Shown piece by piece: positions 10,090 to 20,961 of a stretch of 64,000 bases of DNA (positions are counted from its first letter, which is position 1; each line of letters starts with the position of its first letter). A program made the translations under genes and the position numbers. Location: the NCBI GenBank assembly GCA_020746835.1, contig JAGPNK010000004.1, positions 806,001-870,000 of the forward strand, in the 5' to 3' direction. Source of the DNA: Stachybotrys elegans (taxonomy: Eukaryota > Ascomycota > Sordariomycetes > Hypocreales > Stachybotryaceae). The notes beneath the pieces were generated by a model. It did no database searches. It was not told the DNA's origin and saw only the letters and a list, made by a program, of their open reading frames with translations.

Positions 10090-11555
10090 GATGATAGAAG
10101 TGAAGTGGAGGTGGAAGAGTAGTAGGAGAGTAGTTGGAGATGGATGCTGTTGGATGGATGGTGAGGATGATGAGACAGGACCCTGACTTTGAAGGGTCCA
10201 GCCCTCTCTTATACCCGTCCGTCTCTCTGCACCGAAGAGAGGGGAAGATAGCAGTGCACTATCGATGGTATCCCCGCGTCCAAGCTCCTCCAAGCTGCAC
10301 GCGGGCTCCCTGCGCTACGTCATATCCAGCAAGGCCTGCCGCGGCCGTCCCAGCACTACCTACTGCCGAATCTGCAGCATCCTTGACCAGCTGGACGCGC
10401 CCTCTCTCTCCCTTCTCGATGAATGCGTGGCTGCTGCGCCGCTCCATCCGAGCTGAGAGAGTTTTGCCGATCCATTCTCTACACACGACGGCCCGATGCT
10501 CGACGCAAGCCATGGCGCTGTCCTCCATACCAACGCCATCTCCCATCTCATCTCATCTGTCTCATCTCCTCTCCTCACAAACCAAGGGCAAGTGGTAAGG
10601 GAAAGTTGGTAAGGGACCTGACGGACGTAGGATCTGCGCCCAGGGCTGTCTATGCTCCACCTGCCCCTCGGCCAAGCTCCCCCCATCTGCTCTCCGTCCT
10701 CATCCAAGCTTTTTCCCTTGAGCAATGCATGTCTTCACCCGGAAACTTGGCTTGCCAACAGCAGCAACAGCCGCCCCCACCCGTCATCCACCAAGCAGGT
10801 TTTTCTTATTTGTTCCCTGCCCGCCATCACACACTGTCTCACCTTGGCTGCGTGTCTCGAGTGCGCTGGTACTGGTGGCTGCGCACTGCTGGGTGAGGGG
10901 TAATATCGTGTTCCAGACCCAGCTCTTTCAGATGGACAGGGGGTCTCGGGGTCTCATGCGGACGCAGACCGAGACTATCTATCCCGATATGATGATCGTT
11001 TGTGGTTGGTGCCATGGTAGCTTGTCGACTAGTATCGCCAGGGTTGCTGTGCTAAGATAACCATCCAAGAATAGTGCAATGATGCAAGCTGCTTATCATT
11101 CTTGGTCACGGCAGTCAAGCATCAAGAAAAGTAAGATGCGTTCTTTTTCCCGGGTTAGCCTGCCGCACGGCCAGGCGAATTATATTCCTTTCAATATGCA
11201 ACTCTTGGTATATCCCTCCTCTTGGTCAACATCTGCCATATATGTTTGCAAAGTCCATGCCCAAACAAAACAAAACAAAAACAAAGGCTCTCCATCTTCG
11301 ACAGCAGCCCGTATCAAAATACGAAAAAACAACAAGCAGATCCCGCTCGTGCAACACCATTCCCAAGTCAAACAATTCCCAGCTCAAGCAACGCCTCTAG
11401 ATGCTATGCATGCCGACCAGTCCCAGAACGATGATAAAGCAACAGCAGCCATACACTCGTCACATCCGGACACCGTCGCCAATGCCCATCTATCGCAAGT
11501 CTCGTTCTCGTTTTCGATATTACGCCTTGTCGTCTCCGCGCGTCGCCAGCCCTCG
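10090..11555. other. Intergenic, about 1.5 kb
   Basis: This covers the promoter of the small hydrophilic gene (about 10090-10300) and the 3' flank of the MARVEL-like gene. The frames present overlap one another in several phases and look non-coding. I see no tRNA or other RNA gene. Confidence 0.45.
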
Positions 11556-12251
11556 TCATGAGTCGGCAAACACCTGGTACGCCATGATCATGATCCAGAA
11601 CAGGAAGATGTTGCCCGTCAGGGCCATGGCAAACACGAGCTGCCACGACTGACCTGCCCCGCTGTCAGCGTCACGTCACACACACGGCAGAAATGAGCAA
11701 GGGGGCACTTACATATACTCCTCTGCATGAGCCACGCCATGGTCCTCTCCGTCTGTCCGGTCGGGTTCACGTCAAAGACATGCAGGTTGCAGTTGCTCTG
11801 CACGGAGCCATTGGGCCCCCAGAGCTGGATGCCCACGATAATCAGGCCCACCAGCCACTGCACGAAGAGCATAAAGGCGCCAATCATGACAATGGCCGGC
11901 AGCAATCTCCGATTGGCAATGAGCCAGAACAGACCCATGATGAAGAGGATCGTGATGCCGCTAACGGTGATGAAGTAGGGGAAATACCTAGACATGAGTG
12001 GTCAGCATCCTGAACGGGTGGGTGACGGACGGGACGAGGGGACAGACGCACCATGGTACGGGTAGCAACAGCTGGTCCTGGATGAGGATAAAGTTGGCAA
12101 AGACACCCATGATGCTCGCCGAGGCCAGCAGCATGACAAATATCCAGAAGTTGAGCTGCAGCGGGGGCCAGTTGTAGGTGCGCACATGGCTGACGACACG
12201 CCGGCTGTAGATGTACGACGTCGCGCCGCTGACTGTGGACGCAACGGCCAT
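11556..12251 (-). CDS. Four-TM MARVEL-like integral membrane protein, 190 aa
   Basis: Exons 12251-12052, 11987-11713 and 11653-11556 (introns 64 and 59 nt) give 190 residues. The splice joins restore PVPWYFPYFITVSG and RSICQSWQLVFAM. Four hydrophobic segments are visible: FWIFVMLLASASIMGVFANF, YFITVSGITILFIMGLFWLI, IVMIGAFMLFVQWLVGLIIV and VFAMALTGNIFLFWIMIMAY. Both termini are short, which is the MARVEL/tetraspan layout. Two cysteines (in SNCNLHVF and SICQSW) lie in the loop between TM3 and TM4 and could form a disulphide. MARVEL proteins act in plasma-membrane domains and vesicle traffic. The family call rests on topology and length only. An exact hexamer repeat abuts the start codon on its 5' side. 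Confidence 0.8.
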
Positions 12252-12276
12252 GGTGACGGTGACGGTGACGGTGACG
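12252..12276. repeat. (GGTGAC)4 hexamer repeat directly 5' of a start codon
   Basis: Four near-perfect GGTGAC units lie immediately upstream of the ATG at 12251 (read GTCACC on the coding strand). The repeat is therefore in the 5' leader of the MARVEL-like gene. Confidence 0.85.
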
Positions 12277-12396
12277 ATTGGCTCGCTCGGTCGTCCGGAT
12301 ACTCGTGTGCGTGTGCGTGTGCGGTCTCCTCTCTCTCTCGACTACCACTTCGTCGTCCCCCCAGCGTACACGTTGGGCTCGGTGCGGGTCGGCGTC

Positions 12397-12428
12397 GGTT
12401 GGTTGGTTGGTAGGTAGGTAGGTAGGTA
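12397..12428. repeat. (GGTT)n(GGTA)n microsatellite
   Basis: GGTT units are followed by GGTA units, about 145 bp upstream of the MARVEL-like start codon. A (GTGTGC)n tract lies nearby at about 12305-12325. Confidence 0.85.
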
Positions 12429-13935
12429 TGAGGCAGATGGCCTTCCGTGGTTGATGTGTTCGTGATGTCGTATAATGTGTATCGTCTTGGTTCGTCGTCA
12501 AATCGGAGCAGGTCGTGTACGGCGGGAAGGAAGAAAAAATGCAAGAAAGCCCCCCCTCGTGGATCTTTCAGGCGCAGGATCAATATATCAATGGCCGTCG
12601 TACACCCTGGCTCGACTCGCCGCCCAATGCTCTCGGCTCGGTAGGGAAAACGAAAGGTCGCTGCCACGTCGAACCTGCAGGTCCAAGACGAGCGGCCTAA
12701 AAAACGCACACACCGGTGGAGCCCAAGAAGAGACAGCCCCCTCGTCGATCTCTCTGTGTGTCTGTGCCGTTTGCCTTCTTTTTTTCTTTCTTCGTCGTTC
12801 AACGGGCGATCATGCGGACAAGTCTTGGACAGGGAAACCTGGAGTAGAGGGAAAGCAAGAAGAAGAAGAAGCAAACCCCAGCAGAAAAAAAAGGGTTGCC
12901 TCACAATTCCGCGGCGGTTTGTTCCCTGGGATACCCCCGGTTGGGCGTGATGGGAGCTGTGATGGGCAGCGGTCCCGGGGCTGGGAGGGACTCTGGAGGC
13001 AGCGAATCGAGTCGATGGATGGTGGGAGCTTTTCCCCGAGGGGTCGGGCTGTGGATCTGGCGTTGCTAGGCGACCCGCTGGCAGTGGGCCCAGAAGTTGA
13101 CAGCACTCACTCTCCTAAATCTGGCTGACGGCTTTCTGTGACGAGACGAGTCAGTGTATGCATAAGATACATATGTAGAAGGGAAAATGGCCAATAAAAG
13201 TGACAAATGATCGAGAGGCACTGTTAATCGACATGTCGTCTTCAAGTTGAAAAAATAAGAGCAAAGAGAAGGAAAGAAGAAAATAAGGAGTTCACCCAGC
13301 CTCCCGTTTCGGCCTCTAGCGGGGAGGCTGGTCGTTGCTTCGACAGACACCAACAGGGGTCTCCTTCGCCTACTAACTCGACCACTCTACCACTCGACCA
13401 TCACTCGGCCACCGTGCAGCCTGTGCGATTCCGCGTGTTCATGCAACCCGGCCCGTAGCACTGGTGGGAGTAGCAAATGCGAAGGGCTGGGTCTCCCCGT
13501 CACGCGGAGCCGAGGAGTCGCGGTGGAGACGCCGGAACTTTGATGGAATTTTGACTTCTATTCTCCCTTTTCTCTCCCACGGTCCAGCTCCGGCTGCCCC
13601 TATCTGCCCATGCAAAGGACTTTCCGATGAACCACTACCCGTTGGCATCTGGAGACCCGGAGCCGTGTCATGTGCAGCGTGTGGGCCCAAGTGAGGCGGT
13701 CTCGGGACCTGCTCGCCCTGCTTTGTTACCCAAACAGTCGGTGAGCTGCCCGGCCACATGTCCAGCCACTGACGGGCCCGTCTCTTCCGGCGACAAGACA
13801 CAAACGAAAGCCAAGTCTCATGCCGTCATCGTTGCAAAGACAACGGGTATCATCTATTTTGTATCGTGACCGCACCCGGTATCGGTATAGCTACTCTCGT
13901 ACAGTCATCCCATGCCCAATGTGTTTGTTATACAT
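12429..13935. other. Intergenic, about 1.5 kb
   Basis: This separates the MARVEL-like gene from the 3' end of arginase, and both genes are on the minus strand. I found no protein with recognisable motifs or intron structure. A stretch near 13370-13430 has a tRNA box-A-like sequence on the minus strand but no matching box B. Confidence 0.45.
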
Positions 13936-15041
13936 CTATAGCAGCGACTCGCCCAGCGCGCATCGCACAATCGAGCATCCCGCCCGCACCGTCTCGTGCG
14001 CGCCCACGTCCTCCACGGGCGCCAGCTTGGGGTTCACCTCGACCAGGTCCACCGCCACCAGGCTGCCCGTCTCGTGTACGCACTCGCAGATGTAGTCGCC
14101 CTCGCGCAGCGTCAGACCACCGCGCACCGGCGTACCCGTGCTGGGCGCCCACATGGGGTCCAACGCGTCGACGTCGAACGAAAGGTGGATGGGCGTGTCG
14201 TTGCCAATGTGTGCGAGCGCCATCTCCATGACGCGGCCGATGCCGTAGCTGCACACCCGTCGTTAGCTGTCGCCATTCTATGAAAGAGCATATACACATA
14301 CCGGTCAATGTCAAACATGCTAAAGGCCTTGATGCCGTTCTCGCGGAGGATGCGCTTCTCGCCGGGGTCGACGTCGCGCAGGCCAATGTAGACCAGCTTG
14401 CGCACGCTGATGCGCATGTCGTCCTGGATCCAGCCAAAGAACTCCTCGTTGTCATCCTTGGCCAGGCCCGTCAGGAAGGCAACGGGCATGCCGTGGATGT
14501 TGCCGCTGCCGCTCGTCTCGGGGGTGTTGATGTCGGCGTGGGCATCGACCCAGATGACGGCCATCTCGCGGCCGAGGCGCTCGCGGATGCCCTTGGCGGT
14601 GCCGGCAATGGTGCCGACGGCGATGCTGTGGTCGCCGCCGAGCGTCAGGACCAGGCGGCCCTTGGAGGCGTGCTCATAGGTCTGCGAGGCGATTCGGCGG
14701 GTGACGGAGGACACGGCGCGGGGGTTCTTCATGTTGCGGTAGTCGGGATCCGACTCGGGGACCAGGTCGGTGTAGAGGTGCACCGTGTCATGGCCGTGCA
14801 GGTTGTAGCCAAGCTCGTCGCGCAGCTGCGTCAGGAGACCCGACTCTATCAGGGCCGAAGGAGCAGCATCGACACCTTCTTTGCACTTTGCGAGGTCAGC
14901 TCACACAATCGGGTTGCGCTCGCAATTGCAAGAAGAGGAGGGGTGACATACTTGACCGCCAGAGAATCCGACAGCAACGACACCAAGATCCTCGGGGTGG
15001 GAGAGGAACTTGCTCGTGATGGGGCTCGTATTCATCGTCAT
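13936..15041 (-). CDS. Arginase
   Basis: Exons 15041-14952, 14885-14302 and 14248-13936 (introns 66 and 53 nt) give 328 residues, the usual arginase length. The Mn-binding signatures are intact: GGDHSIAVGT, DAHADINTPETSGSGNIHG and SFDVDALDPMWAPSTGTPVR, with the DLVEVNPKLAP stretch downstream. The first intron joins GFSGGQ to CKEGVDAAPSALIE, as expected for fungal arginases. The enzyme hydrolyses arginine to ornithine and urea, feeding proline/polyamine synthesis and urease. The first ATG (15041) is chosen; a second in-frame ATG lies two codons later. GATA-type motifs lie just upstream (15063-15100), which could mean nitrogen regulation. No mitochondrial presequence is evident. Confidence 0.96.
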
Positions 15042-15061
15042 GGTTGTGCTGGACGGAAGCT

Positions 15062-15101
15062 ATTATCGATAATGACGACAGAGGGGTGCAGATATCGATA
15101 T
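15062..15101. promoter_or_regulatory. Palindromic GATA motifs upstream of arginase
   Basis: A perfect palindrome TTATCGATAA (15063-15072) carries GATAA on both strands, and GATATCGATA (15091-15100) lies 18 bp further out. GATA factors (AreA type) control nitrogen catabolic genes in filamentous fungi. The sites lie only 20-60 bp from the ATG, possibly within the leader, so a regulatory role is inference. Confidence 0.35.
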
Positions 15102-16459
15102 AGTGGGGTGGGTGCCAGACCTAGAAGAAGGAGGGAAGGAGCGAAGGAGGATGGAAGAGAGGCAGATGGAAGAGTAGTGAGGAAGAAGAAAAGAAAGAAG
15201 AAGAAGCGGGAGAAGAGTGAGACGAGCAGAGGATTAAATGCGGGAAAAAGGGACACTTGGTCTTCGCCAGCGCCGTGAAGCCCAAGAAGTTGAGCTAAAC
15301 TCCTAAGTGCAGGTGGACCGAAGCGAGACAAAGATATTACACATTACCAACGGTAGCACGGTACCCTTTGCTTAGTACCTCGACTCTCTCTCTACCTTCT
15401 TCTGACTCCTCCGGGGGGCGCTCATGACTCTTGGCCGCGCACTGTCAGCGTTGCGTGGGACTGCTTGCGGCGGGATGACGATGGGCGAGGCAGCCACACG
15501 CACTGTGTTGTGCAGCGTCTTTCTGCATGCGCCTGGTACCGGTACGGCTATACCTGCACAAAGGTAAAGTAGAGGCAATTAGTGGACAGGAGGCCCGAGG
15601 TCCGGCGCTGGCGGAGCGCCGATGCAAGCCGCCCTGCATCCCTGCGCCATGGTTTTCCACCCCTTCCATTTCCGACCATGGATGATAATACGGACCAAAA
15701 ATTCGAGATAAGCCGTTTTCTCATGATGCCCATGTTGTGGATACAGCAAACATGAAGATGGTTTTTCGTCCCGTGTCGTTGTGTCGCGGTAGCACGGTGG
15801 CCTGGTTGCATCGGCGACATTCGGCAAAGCCACCGCCGCCACCACCACCACCACCAAACACCAAACAGACGCACATGCACATGCCTGCGCACACCTGCCT
15901 TCCAATCGGCGTCATCTCGATGCACGGCGCACTGCATGGCTCAGCTGATGCGCCTGCTTGGATCGGCACGCACAATAACCTGCTGCTTTTCGCATGTCCT
16001 TGGTGCAGTGCCTTCTTGGCAGACAAGGGGGATCGGCCGAAACAGCCGCTAAAACCAGATGCTGGGGATGGGCTCCGATCTCCAGCGCCCTAGTTTAGTG
16101 TCCTGTATTAACTACAACTACATGTCATGCCAGCAACACTTTGTTCTCAGGGGGAAAATAAGAAAAATACAACGACAATCGAATTTACTGTACAATACCA
16201 TCCATGCCTTCATTTCCAGCAGTTGTCATCATCCAATCATTGGAGGACGAGCCCCCACCGGGTCTCCTCTGCGAGAAGCCTTGAAGTCATCACCTCACTC
16301 GTGCTTCGAAGCGGAAGAAAAGAAAAAGAAACCAAGACTAAAGTGAAGGTGAAATCAAAGAAATCTCAATCCCGGTACCTACATCGGGAGATGGCCACTT
16401 GGCTTGGCCTTGGCGGTGGCCGTGAACCTCTCAACGAAGATCAAGACGCAGAGAGCTTG
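15102..16459. other. Intergenic, about 1.4 kb
   Basis: This is the arginase 5' flank and the 3' flank of the T5orf172 gene. It contains a purine-rich tract (15120-15240) and a (CCA)n run at about 15830-15857. Overlapping frames in this run are composition artefacts. I see no gene. Confidence 0.45.
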
Positions 16460-18349
16460 TTAATATCCCTTGACTGCAATCTCATGCTCCTGGACTCTGA
16501 CGTTTTCATTGTCTTCGCTCTTCCGTTTCATTTCGTCTTCGAAATCGGTAAGCCACCGCGCGACCCCTTGCGCCTTTCTCGTGAGCCACGAAAACTCCGC
16601 GCGCTCATCCTTAGTTCCGTCCTCTACCGTCGCCTCTTCAGGCATCAGACTCATGAATACGCCCGTGACAGCGTCCTCCTTCTCCATACCGATATTTTGG
16701 CTTCTGTTACCCTTCCAGGCCTCGTTCCAGGCGTCGCTCACACGACTCTTGAGACCTTTATACCCCTGACGGAGTCTCTTTGCAAACGCGGCCCCTGATC
16801 CCCGTCTGTCCTCGGCCGTGGAGTTGTGAGTCTCCGTTGTGTCCGAAACCCAGCTTCTCACTGACTCTTGAGATTCCGAAAGGATAGAAATGTCGGCGAT
16901 GCTCTCCTCCTCGTCGAGCTCGGACGCATCCTTCCCGTGGTTGGGTTGTTGTTGCGCCTCCTCGATGGTCGTTTTCAGCGACGCCGGCGAGAATTCGCAC
17001 ATGGATTTGATCTTGTCATGCGCAGCCCCAGAGAGCTTCCAAGTCTCTCCATCCAGCTCGTATGCAGGCAAACGAACAAAGTTCTCCATGATTTCTACAG
17101 TCTCCAACACCGTCCTCTCAGGAGCGCGGAACAAGTTCCTGTGATTGCTGCCACATCTCTCGCATTGCTTGACGGTGAAATTGTGGTGGGAAAGCACCGT
17201 CTGAGCCAGCTTTACGGCCTTTGCCGCTGCAAAGAAAGCTCCCCCGCTCGTTGCGTATATAATTTCCGAGTTCATTATGCGGCAGTGTTTAGATCGGATG
17301 AGTTTGTGTATCGGTTGCGACGTCGAGCCAATGATGAAGAGATCCTCATGCTCTAGGCTTTTACCGACGTAAACAACACCCTCCTGCTGCTGAGGCTTGG
17401 TGAGATACTTGAAAATCTCATTAAACACTGGCGCAGTGTTGCGTAGCGAAGTTCTTCGCTCCAACTTGACCAGCCCACGCGCGATAATCTGTTCGGCAGA
17501 AGGGGTGGCAGGATTGGCATGCGCGCCGGCTTCGTTGATGTCGATGGCTGCGATACCGGTCGTGACGGAGCTCAGTGCGTCATTTTGATGTGTTGGCGAA
17601 GTTGCCTCTGGTTTATCCGGTTCTACGGAGACGGACGCCTGGGGCTGTGCCTCAGCAGCGACAGAGGACGGCGGGGTTAACCCTTCAGCGACAGTACTCT
17701 TGCTGATGCTGTCGCTGGAGGTCCGGCTCTCATCAACTGAAGTTTGACCCTCGTGCGAGGGCGTACTCATCACTGCCCTGGATGTAATCCACCTTTCGAG
17801 GCTTTGCAGTGCAAACTTTGCATGCTGAGTGCAATGCGACTTATCCAAGAAGTCTCTCACTTGATCAAGTAGTTCTTCGTTGTCGGGCCACTTGTCCATT
17901 TTCCTGACTTGATCGCGAAGCTCCCGGCCTTGCTCCAATTTTCGTGGGTTCCTCTTGCATCGTTGTCCGGATTGGACCCGAGCTGGGCAGAATTCAAACT
18001 CCCAGCTCTCCGGGTCTGGCCAGACATTGACAGGCTCAAGGATGACGGTGAGTTGTCTGAACACTGGATGCTCAGAATTCGTTGAGCTGGCCATCTTTGA
18101 GTATCCTTTGGTAGGAGTGGACGAGGAGTGTTTGAAAGTGCTTGCTTGCGCAAGGCGAAGAAGGGAACATCCGTCTTGCGACTTAGGGGTATTTGATGGA
18201 GTAGAGGGCCGACATTGCCCCTGCTTAGGGCTGACGCTCAAGGACGTCGAATCCCTGAAAGGAGAGGCTGGATATGCAGTTGGTTGTTGCAATACACACA
18301 TCGGGAAGGTCAACCCCTGCGCAGGATCGGAAATAGTCTCTGTACCCAT
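16460..18349 (-). CDS. T5orf172 (GIY-YIG-like) domain protein, Mug113 type
   Basis: A single-exon frame encodes 629 residues from the ATG at 18349. The N-terminal third is Ser/Pro-rich and probably disordered. A T5orf172-type domain follows at about residues 325-430, recognisable by VVYVGKSLEHEDLFIIGSTS, then HKLIRSKHCRIMNSEIIYAT and a KQCERCGSNHRNLFRAPE stretch. The C-terminal part is acidic/basic and low in complexity. T5orf172 domains are related to GIY-YIG nucleases and occur in phage proteins and in fungal Mug113-like proteins; their activity is usually unproven. The canonical GIY...YIG residues are not clearly kept, so catalysis is doubtful. The frame stays open upstream but without an ATG. 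In-frame ATGs at 18301 and 18094 are alternatives, and a TATA-like box very close to 18349 favours one of these. Confidence 0.78.
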   Translation of the reverse strand: MGTETISDPAQGLTFPMCVLQQPTAYPASPFRDSTSLSVSPKQGQCRPSTPSNTPKSQDGCSLLRLAQASTFKHSSSTPTKGYSKMASSTNSEHPVFRQLTVILEPVNVWPDPESWEFEFCPARVQSGQRCKRNPRKLEQGRELRDQVRKMDKWPDNEELLDQVRDFLDKSHCTQHAKFALQSLERWITSRAVMSTPSHEGQTSVDESRTSSDSISKSTVAEGLTPPSSVAAEAQPQASVSVEPDKPEATSPTHQNDALSSVTTGIAAIDINEAGAHANPATPSAEQIIARGLVKLERRTSLRNTAPVFNEIFKYLTKPQQQEGVVYVGKSLEHEDLFIIGSTSQPIHKLIRSKHCRIMNSEIIYATSGGAFFAAAKAVKLAQTVLSHHNFTVKQCERCGSNHRNLFRAPERTVLETVEIMENFVRLPAYELDGETWKLSGAAHDKIKSMCEFSPASLKTTIEEAQQQPNHGKDASELDEEESIADISILSESQESVRSWVSDTTETHNSTAEDRRGSGAAFAKRLRQGYKGLKSRVSDAWNEAWKGNRSQNIGMEKEDAVTGVFMSLMPEEATVEDGTKDERAEFSWLTRKAQGVARWLTDFEDEMKRKSEDNENVRVQEHEIAVKGY

Positions 18350-18373
18350 CAAATGGGATACCGATCGTCCCAA

Positions 18374-18382
18374 TTTTTATAG
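18374..18382 (-). promoter_or_regulatory. TATA-like box 5' of the T5orf172 gene
   Basis: On the minus strand the sequence reads CTATAAAAA, 25-33 bp upstream of the first in-frame ATG (18349). If it is a working TATA box, transcription may begin close to or after that ATG, so the protein could start at 18301. Confidence 0.4.
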
Positions 18383-20961
18383 CGACATGCTAGGGTTTAC
18401 CGCAATCTTCCTCGGCATCTATCCTAGCCTGTTTCAATACTGTCAAGGCGGTTGCGACGCTGATGATCGAGCCACACTCGATCTTAGCGGCATAGCGAAC
18501 AAGCATTTGTTGAGAAATTTCGTGTCTACTAGGCGAAGAGTAAGGCTTGGTATAGCCATTGAAGGAAATTCCATACATTCATGATAATCTTCATCCATCA
18601 AGAGGGCATACGTGATCTATGAAGCACTGGGGAGCGTTGACTAGTTCTCCCGTATGTTTCTTTGCTGTGGAGCGCCCTGCTTTAACTGACAGATTGCATA
18701 CACTGCGGATCTTGAGAGCCGGCAAGAATCATTGCTGCCCAAGCTGATGAGAAGTTACAGGAACGACTTGGTAACCGATCTTCCAGGCTTAACTTGGTTG
18801 CACGGAAATAATGGTTCCATTAAGCTACCAATCGGCAAGCGCCATACCTATATCTGGATTGTGGCATTATGTGTTGTGATATTCCGTCTGAGAATTATTT
18901 ATAGGATTGCCGCCGTTAAACATAACACGGAAAGTGTTGAAACACTAAGGATGTGACTCTAGACTCTTGGATTCTGGTAGCTGAGTAGAGGTAAAGACCG
19001 CCGAGTATTATATGGGCTTGCGAAAATTATTTAATATGAGCAGAGGCCGCCCAGTAATTATATGAAGCGAACCCTTAACGGCTATGGGTTGCTAAATACA
19101 CCAACTGTATCCCCCTTCTGCCTGCTTGAACCCAGAGTATTATGTGACTTCGTTACCTGGCGCAGAATGTTTGTGGCACTTGAAATTTAAATCCTCCTGC
19201 TACTCTATTGCCACAAGTATAGATATTGGTTGACTGACCTTTACTGCGCATTGCATTTTGCTAGATCGGGCAGTGGTAGTGCTCACCTAGTAGTTGTGTG
19301 TGGTTGATGTTGGAAGCCGTGGACTGGGCCACAAGTTAGCGGGCACAGATATCAACCATGAGGATACAAAATCATCATAGCTAGTCATCTGACATGTGGA
19401 AGTGACGTGGAAGTGACATCGAAACGATGGTGATGGCTGAAATGTCTTTGGTATGGTAGTGATGGGTTGGTCTGGGACTGGTATGAAAGACCAGGCAAGA
19501 TGACTCTCAGCCTTTGTTGTTGAGTTATATAGACATCTTTGCCCCGGCTGATAAGCACACCATGCAGACAAGAACCATGATCCTCGTTGCCTACATCTAT
19601 ATACAGGTCCCTAGGTGCGTGATGTACTCTTGGACGGCAGACGAGAGCATTGACGCGGTAGACAAGAGCATTGACATGGCGGACGGGAGCATTGACTCGG
19701 CAGATGGGCAAAGGCCACTCCAACGACTTCAATGGCCGTACGGGCACCGCGCCGAGACATGGCTCATCGGACAAAGACGAGGAGTAAAAGGGGCAGTTAT
19801 GGGTCTTTGTATAATGGGCCGTTGAAGGCTGCCATGTGTGTGGGATGAAAAAGGGGCAGGGATCCCGTGGCCAGGAGCCAGTGGACTGGCGTTGGATTGG
19901 CACTTGGACGATTACGGCTGGCTGCATCTGGATTTGCTTCCTTGGCGCCAACCCCTGAACTTTCGCGAATGATGTGAGACAGCAAGGGATTGAGTGAACC
20001 ATGGGGCAGCAATCTCCCTTTACAATGCCCCGAGTCTAGACTTGGCATCCCCATGCCTCGAGTGATGGCAGACGGAACCTGGCGGATTGCAGATGCAGAT
20101 TCAACGGGAGCTTGGGACGGCTGATTCCACCTGCCCCTGATGGCTCGGTTTACCTGCTGGCCCGAGGCGTAGATTAATAGTGCTGAGGTGGACGGCTGCA
20201 TGTGCTAAAAATGCCTGGGAACGAGCCGGTACTTGGTGCCTGGCGAGGGATACAAGATGCGCCCCGCATGGCATGCCGCAAAAAAGGTATTGGGCTTTGC
20301 GCTCCATGTACCCGAGCTGACCACATTCCATCAGCAATTGGTCGCTTACCCTGCACCTTTCCCACTATGGAATGGCTGATCCTAGTGCCGCGTGTCTGCG
20401 TCTTCCTCCAATGAACTAGAAGTGGGTCCTCTTTCTGGCTGACACGAACCAGCGACCTAATCCCCAGCATAATCGTCGCCTAACTGCAAGGTAGCCTCTA
20501 CCTCCCGATTAGCCTCCCGTATCGTCTCTTCCCGCTCCCTGAACCTCCATCACGAACATTCAGTCGAACTCCTTAAGGCACAGCAGCCCCCTCGAGGAGC
20601 TATACGAGCCTCCTACTCATCCGTCCCTGCCGCTTCCTCTCCCTTCTCTTCTTGTCAATTCTTTGCGCTTCCTTATCCCGCTCCTCCTTGCTGCCTGCTT
20701 GGTATGCCACGAAATGGACTGTTGGGATATGTGAAACATTGTCTGGCCACTGCCCTTTTAGCTTTCTCACCGCGACTTTCTTTCGAAAATCCCCTATTCC
20801 GACACGCTTCGACAGCCTTGCAAGCAACCTCGTGCTCACGAATACGGCCGCGACGGATAGCACGGTGGTGCCGAAGCAAGCTACGATACAGCCTCGCGCT
20901 TGGGTTCTGGACCTTACCGAATCCTCGACTACTCGACAGCTTTGCCACGAACCTCACCACA
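18383..20961. other. Gene-poor, partly AT-rich stretch, about 2.6 kb
   Basis: No convincing gene is visible. The part at 18600-19280 is AT-richer than its surroundings and carries several similar degenerate phrases (a form of GCCGCCCAGTAATTATATG near 18990, 19050 and 19130). A 21-bp minisatellite sits at 19645-19707. A T-arm-like sequence near 20440 lacks the rest of a tRNA. The last 250 bp before 20962 are a CT-rich leader of the GT90 gene. Confidence 0.5.
19645..19707. repeat. 21-bp minisatellite, three units
   Basis: Three adjacent 21-bp units all begin GAGCATTGAC and end GACAA, GACGG or GATGG. They differ at several positions in the middle. A shorter related phrase precedes them. Confidence 0.85.

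Noticed and set aside
13360..13430. tRNA box-A-like sequence (GTGGCCGAGTGATGG) on the minus strand
   Set aside because: No box B (GGTTCGANTCC) or cloverleaf follows at the right distance.
13439..13801. 120-codon minus-strand frame 3' of arginase
   Set aside because: No motif, no leader, and Pro/Arg/Ser-rich composition typical of random GC-rich frames.
14280..15278. 332-codon plus-strand frame opposite arginase
   Set aside because: Antisense to conserved arginase motifs; Gly/Val/Ala-rich shadow.
20410..20520. tRNA-like sequence on the minus strand (GGTCGCTGGTTCGTGTCAGC, a T-arm-like hairpin)
   Set aside because: The 5' acceptor strand that should pair with the 3' side is absent and no D-arm or anticodon arm folds correctly.
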